From: an uncultured Candidatus Saccharibacteria bacterium | Lineage (GTDB): Bacteria; Patescibacteria; Saccharimonadia; Saccharimonadales; JACDBH01 | Assembly: GCA_946479835.1 (NCBI GenBank) | Contig: CAMLHD010000007.1 | Span: 1 to 32,171, forward strand | Length of the DNA stretch: 32,171 bases | Direction of reading: 5' to 3' | Shown: positions 29,870 through 32,171 of the stretch, one piece after another | Layout: each line of letters opens with the position of its first letter | Position numbering within the stretch: the first letter of the stretch is position 1 | Position numbers and translations under genes: made by a program | Notes under the pieces: model-generated | The model's database searches: none | What the model was told of the DNA's origin: nothing | Seen by the model: only the letters and a program-made list of their open reading frames with translations

Positions 29870-31198
29870 TTAACGTCGTCCGCGAGCGTTTAAAGTGGTG
29901 GTTCCGCCAGCAGGTTGATTGCGCTCACCAGTTGCATAGAAGCTTACGCAATCACCTTGATTCTTGAACCTTTGGCCATTCTCTAGACCAATTACCCAAC
30001 CACCGTCTTTACACTCATCTTTGGTAGTTACGAAGTTCAGTAAGCTAAGGTAAGTAGGCCAACTTGGTGCGCCTTCACTGAACATTTCGTTTGTTACGGA
30101 AGTAACATTACCAAGTGAATCTGTCAGATTAATTGTTACTTTCACTGGCTTCGTATCAGGAGTCCATACAGCTGGAGCTGGATCCCAGTAGAATGTATCG
30201 CCAGCTTCAGTAAATGTTCCTTCCTGGATTACGAATGGTGCAGTCAGCTGCGTTGGGCCTGGGAGGTTAACAAGATCAAGAACGCCTTGATTACCCGACT
30301 TTGTAACTGTCGAGCCATCTGCGCGCTCCATTACTACGTCTACGGCAACGATGTCAGTAAAACCGGTAGTTCTGAATCCTACGCTGATTCCCTTATAGCT
30401 ACCATCAACTGTTGCAAATTCTTCTGCAGCAAGTACAGGAGCAGGAGCATCAAGCTCAAAATCATATACATCGTCGTTGACAGTTAAAGCATCAACATTG
30501 CCTACAAAACCAGTCCACCCACTCCCTGCCTTAAGCACAACGCCACCAAGTGTGCTGTGGACCTCACCATTGGGTATAGCACTTAACACTTCAGCCCAAG
30601 TACAAGGATTTGCTTGCGTACAACCGGTACTTCCGGCTAAGCCACCGTTACTAAACCACCAGTTTCCGGTGCCCGAACCAGCTGTATCGTTTAAAGTATC
30701 CCAGGTTTCCCATACACCAGTTTGTACAGTTTGAGTATGGTATGGTTCGTAAACTAATCTGCCCTGCCAAGCTAGATTTGCATCTGTGGAGTCGGCATCA
30801 ACATTAAGCTGAAGGGCTATGGCCAGAGCATCACCCCCAGTTGCACGATATGTGCTATAAGAAAGTGTGGTTATTTGATCTAAATCCAAACCTTGGTATA
30901 CAGCGTTAGCTAATGCATAGCCATCTGTAGTTAAAGGTACTTCTAGCTGTGCACTCCCCGTGCCAAGTGGCGGAGTTGCGGGTCCATTCACAAAACTACC
31001 ACTACCTCCAGCCCCGTTATCATTCACAAATGTCCAGCCTTGAGAATCTCCAGGCGTAATAACTGCTGTAGCTGCACTAGAAAGTGCTGTCATCATGGCC
31101 ATCGAAGCCATAAAAATAGCAGCTACTGCGAGAATTAGCTGCTTATAGTGTTTTTGTGCAAAGGGCACTATAACACCTGCTTGATAGTGATACTTCAT
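29870..31198 (-). CDS. secreted surface protein with C-terminal CxxGGW/FKNQGxCV module
   Basis: A 442-residue protein. A signal peptide (about 17-45, LILAVAAIFMASMAMMTALSSAATA) is followed by beta-rich domains of mostly Thr, Gly, Ala and Asp, with few Lys. Cys 192 and 198 are near each other in the mid region. The end carries DECKDGGWVIG...FKNQGDCVSFYATGERN, a two-Cys module often seen at the ends of secreted proteins of Actinobacteria and Saccharibacteria. The coding sequence is more A/T-rich at third positions than the housekeeping genes. GGAGG precedes the ATG. A role in the cell surface or in contact with a host is likely but unproven. Confidence 0.8.
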   Translation of the reverse strand: MKYHYQAGVIVPFAQKHYKQLILAVAAIFMASMAMMTALSSAATAVITPGDSQGWTFVNDNGAGGSGSFVNGPATPPLGTGSAQLEVPLTTDGYALANAVYQGLDLDQITTLSYSTYRATGGDALAIALQLNVDADSTDANLAWQGRLVYEPYHTQTVQTGVWETWDTLNDTAGSGTGNWWFSNGGLAGSTGCTQANPCTWAEVLSAIPNGEVHSTLGGVVLKAGSGWTGFVGNVDALTVNDDVYDFELDAPAPVLAAEEFATVDGSYKGISVGFRTTGFTDIVAVDVVMERADGSTVTKSGNQGVLDLVNLPGPTQLTAPFVIQEGTFTEAGDTFYWDPAPAVWTPDTKPVKVTINLTDSLGNVTSVTNEMFSEGAPSWPTYLSLLNFVTTKDECKDGGWVIGLENGQRFKNQGDCVSFYATGERNQPAGGTTTLNARGRR

Positions 31199-31210
31199 GT
31201 ATCCCTCCCT

Positions 31211-31235
31211 TTAACTTGTTAACCATATCATTATA
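31211..31235 (-). promoter_or_regulatory. promoter and palindrome of the secreted-protein gene
   Basis: -10 TATAAT (31235-31230) without a clear -35. A near-palindrome TTAAC-TT-GTTAA (31211-31222) lies at the predicted start, which could be an operator. The region 31236-31301 contains GCTATAGC and further T/A-rich repeats. Confidence 0.4.
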
Positions 31236-31301
31236 CGTGCCGGTCAAGCTTATGCTATAGCTTAAGAAGTTATTAAAGTTAATTAGACAACAATTACCCT
31301 G

Positions 31302-31754
31302 TTAACCTGGGCGGCGAAAGAGGAATTCTATCCAGGCATTGAAGTTGCGTTCATACCAGGGGCCAACGTCTTCCAGGGCTTTTTGTTCTTCATCTGATAT
31401 TGGCATAGGCAAGTCTTTGGTATGGGCCAAGGCTACTTCTTCAGGCACTATCAAGAGCTTCTCGCCCGGGGCGGCTTTGTTATAAAGCCGGCGGGCGGTG
31501 AGTTCAAGGTACTGGTCTGTATCCAGATATTGGTTCTTTAGCGCCAGATTGGAATTGGCAAGCCTCTTAACATCGTTCTCCTGGCGCATACGAGACATCT
31601 GCTTCTGCAGATCGTAATTGGTCTGCACCACCTTGACACCGCTCCAAGTTACCAGCAGTGCCAGGATACAGAACACCACCAGGCCGAGGTTGCGGACATC
31701 GTGCAACGATTGGATGAGAGGCGTTTTATAAATCTTTTTTATTTTTTCAAACAT
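31302..31754 (-). CDS. septum formation initiator FtsB/DivIC family protein
   Basis: A 150-residue bitopic division protein. A short cytoplasmic part, one TM helix (about 22-43, GLVVFCILALLVTWSGVKVVQ), a coiled coil (about 44-80, QMSRMRQENDVKRLANSN), then the DivIC globular end with LTARRLYNKAAPGEKLLIVPEE. It would link FtsL and FtsQ-type proteins in the divisome. An extended -10 (TGG-TATACT) ends 11 bases before the ATG, so the transcript is almost leaderless. It diverges from the WhiB-like gene. Confidence 0.9.
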   Translation of the reverse strand: MFEKIKKIYKTPLIQSLHDVRNLGLVVFCILALLVTWSGVKVVQTNYDLQKQMSRMRQENDVKRLANSNLALKNQYLDTDQYLELTARRLYNKAAPGEKLLIVPEEVALAHTKDLPMPISDEEQKALEDVGPWYERNFNAWIEFLFRRPG

Positions 31755-31764
31755 TTATGCTTTT

Positions 31765-31789
31765 AGTATACCAAATACCGGTTTAATAT
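31765..31789. promoter_or_regulatory. divergent promoters of ftsB-like and whiB-like genes
   Basis: Minus strand: extended -10 TGG-TATACT (31773-31765), 11 bases before the ftsB-like ATG. Plus strand: TAATAT (31784-31789), predicted start about 31796, giving a leader of about 53 bases for the whiB-like gene. The -10 elements are 13 bases apart. Confidence 0.45.
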
Positions 31790-31848
31790 AGAGGTAGTAC
31801 AGCGGAGGAGGTCGCAGGCAAAAAACTAAACAAGGGAGGATAGGAACC

Positions 31849-32171
31849 ATGGCTATTCCAGCGTTTGGATTTGCAGAAACCGTAACTTTTGGGGAGCGAT
31901 ACGATCCCCAGGACATGCCGGCGGATATGGACGGACCGTCCGATGTCGAACTGGAAGCACTTGAGGCGGATATAGAAGAAGGCTACCTAGAAACCCCTGT
32001 TGAGTTCCATGTAGGCGCCAGCGCAACCTCGCAAACCGTAGAAGCTCCCAAAACTATAGATAAGCCCCGCTCCCGGGGCATGTATGACTCGGATGATAAC
32101 TATACATCCTCTGACTGGCAGGACGGCGCTAACTGTAAAGGCGTAGACCCTGACCTGTTCTTCCCGGAACG
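31849..32171 (+). CDS. WhiB-like (Wbl) regulator, N-terminal part, cut by window end
   Basis: 107 complete codons from ATG 31849, with GGAGG about 9 bases upstream. An acidic, apparently disordered N-terminal extension (residues 1-88) is followed by SSDWQDGANCKGVDPDLFFPE, which is the start of the Wbl iron-sulfur domain: Trp90, first cluster Cys96, and the DPDLFFP signature. The other three Cys and the GVWGG turn would follow beyond the window. Wbl proteins carry a [4Fe-4S] cluster and bind the sigma factor to control transcription. The family is known chiefly from Actinobacteria and their phages. Confidence 0.85.
   Translation, partial: MAIPAFGFAETVTFGERYDPQDMPADMDGPSDVELEALEADIEEGYLETPVEFHVGASATSQTVEAPKTIDKPRSRGMYDSDDNYTSSDWQDGANCKGVDPDLFFPE

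Noticed and set aside
1..32171. CRISPR array, prophage, IS element or integrase
   Set aside because: No regularly spaced repeats, transposase-like proteins or phage proteins are visible anywhere in the window.

Overview
The window looks like a chromosomal segment of a Candidatus Saccharibacteria (TM7)-type Patescibacterium. This is an inference from gene content, not a search. The support is compact genes, a short HrcA, housekeeping genes mixed with many small unknown membrane proteins, a secreted protein ending in a C..GGW..FKNQG.CVSF module, and very tight spacing. No phage, insertion sequence, integrase or CRISPR array is visible. The coding strand is mostly minus.

Layout. 1-5270: a truncated gene, a small membrane protein, dnaK (minus) with two CIRCE operators, a divergent SGNH hydrolase, then the operon hrcA - unknown - grpE - unknown with its own CIRCE-like operator. 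5278-8241: a family 2 glycosyltransferase and two tandem guanylate-kinase-like genes, one with a damaged P-loop. 8234-15140: housekeeping core of lepA, murJ, ftsH, tilS and a histidine phosphatase. 15140-16060: a CAT-anticodon tRNA, a 26-codon mini-gene with its own promoter and terminator, and an RRM protein preceded by a basic leader ORF and a hairpin over its ribosome binding site. 16036-19130: membrane proteins (AI-2E type, HdeD type, a DUF7144-like pair). 19259-21806: a two-TM potassium channel and a large membrane-anchored propeller-like protein. 21821-24722: a signalling operon (eight-TM protein, 83-residue protein, PAS histidine kinase, stand-alone receiver). 24901-28565: a drug-efflux MFS protein, a Crp/Fnr regulator, a His-rich membrane peptide, initiator tRNA, a 36-residue peptide and a flavin split-barrel protein behind a near-consensus CRP site. 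28797-32171: an unknown gene, a copper-type DUF4396-csoR operon with a CsoR-like operator over its start codon, a secreted surface protein, an FtsB/DivIC protein and the N-terminal part of a WhiB-like factor cut by the window end.

The most striking property is how genes begin. About fifteen genes have a recognisable -10 hexamer, often extended (TGn), ending only 7-11 bases before the start codon. Their mRNAs should therefore be leaderless or nearly so. Other genes, mostly internal operon genes and accessory genes, have strong AGGAGG-type Shine-Dalgarno sites. This rule resolves several start codons (hrcA, murJ, the K+ channel, the 64-residue protein). Stress regulation (HrcA/CIRCE), a CRP-type regulator with a matching site, CsoR, a two-component system and a WhiB-like protein make this a regulator-rich stretch for a presumably reduced genome.
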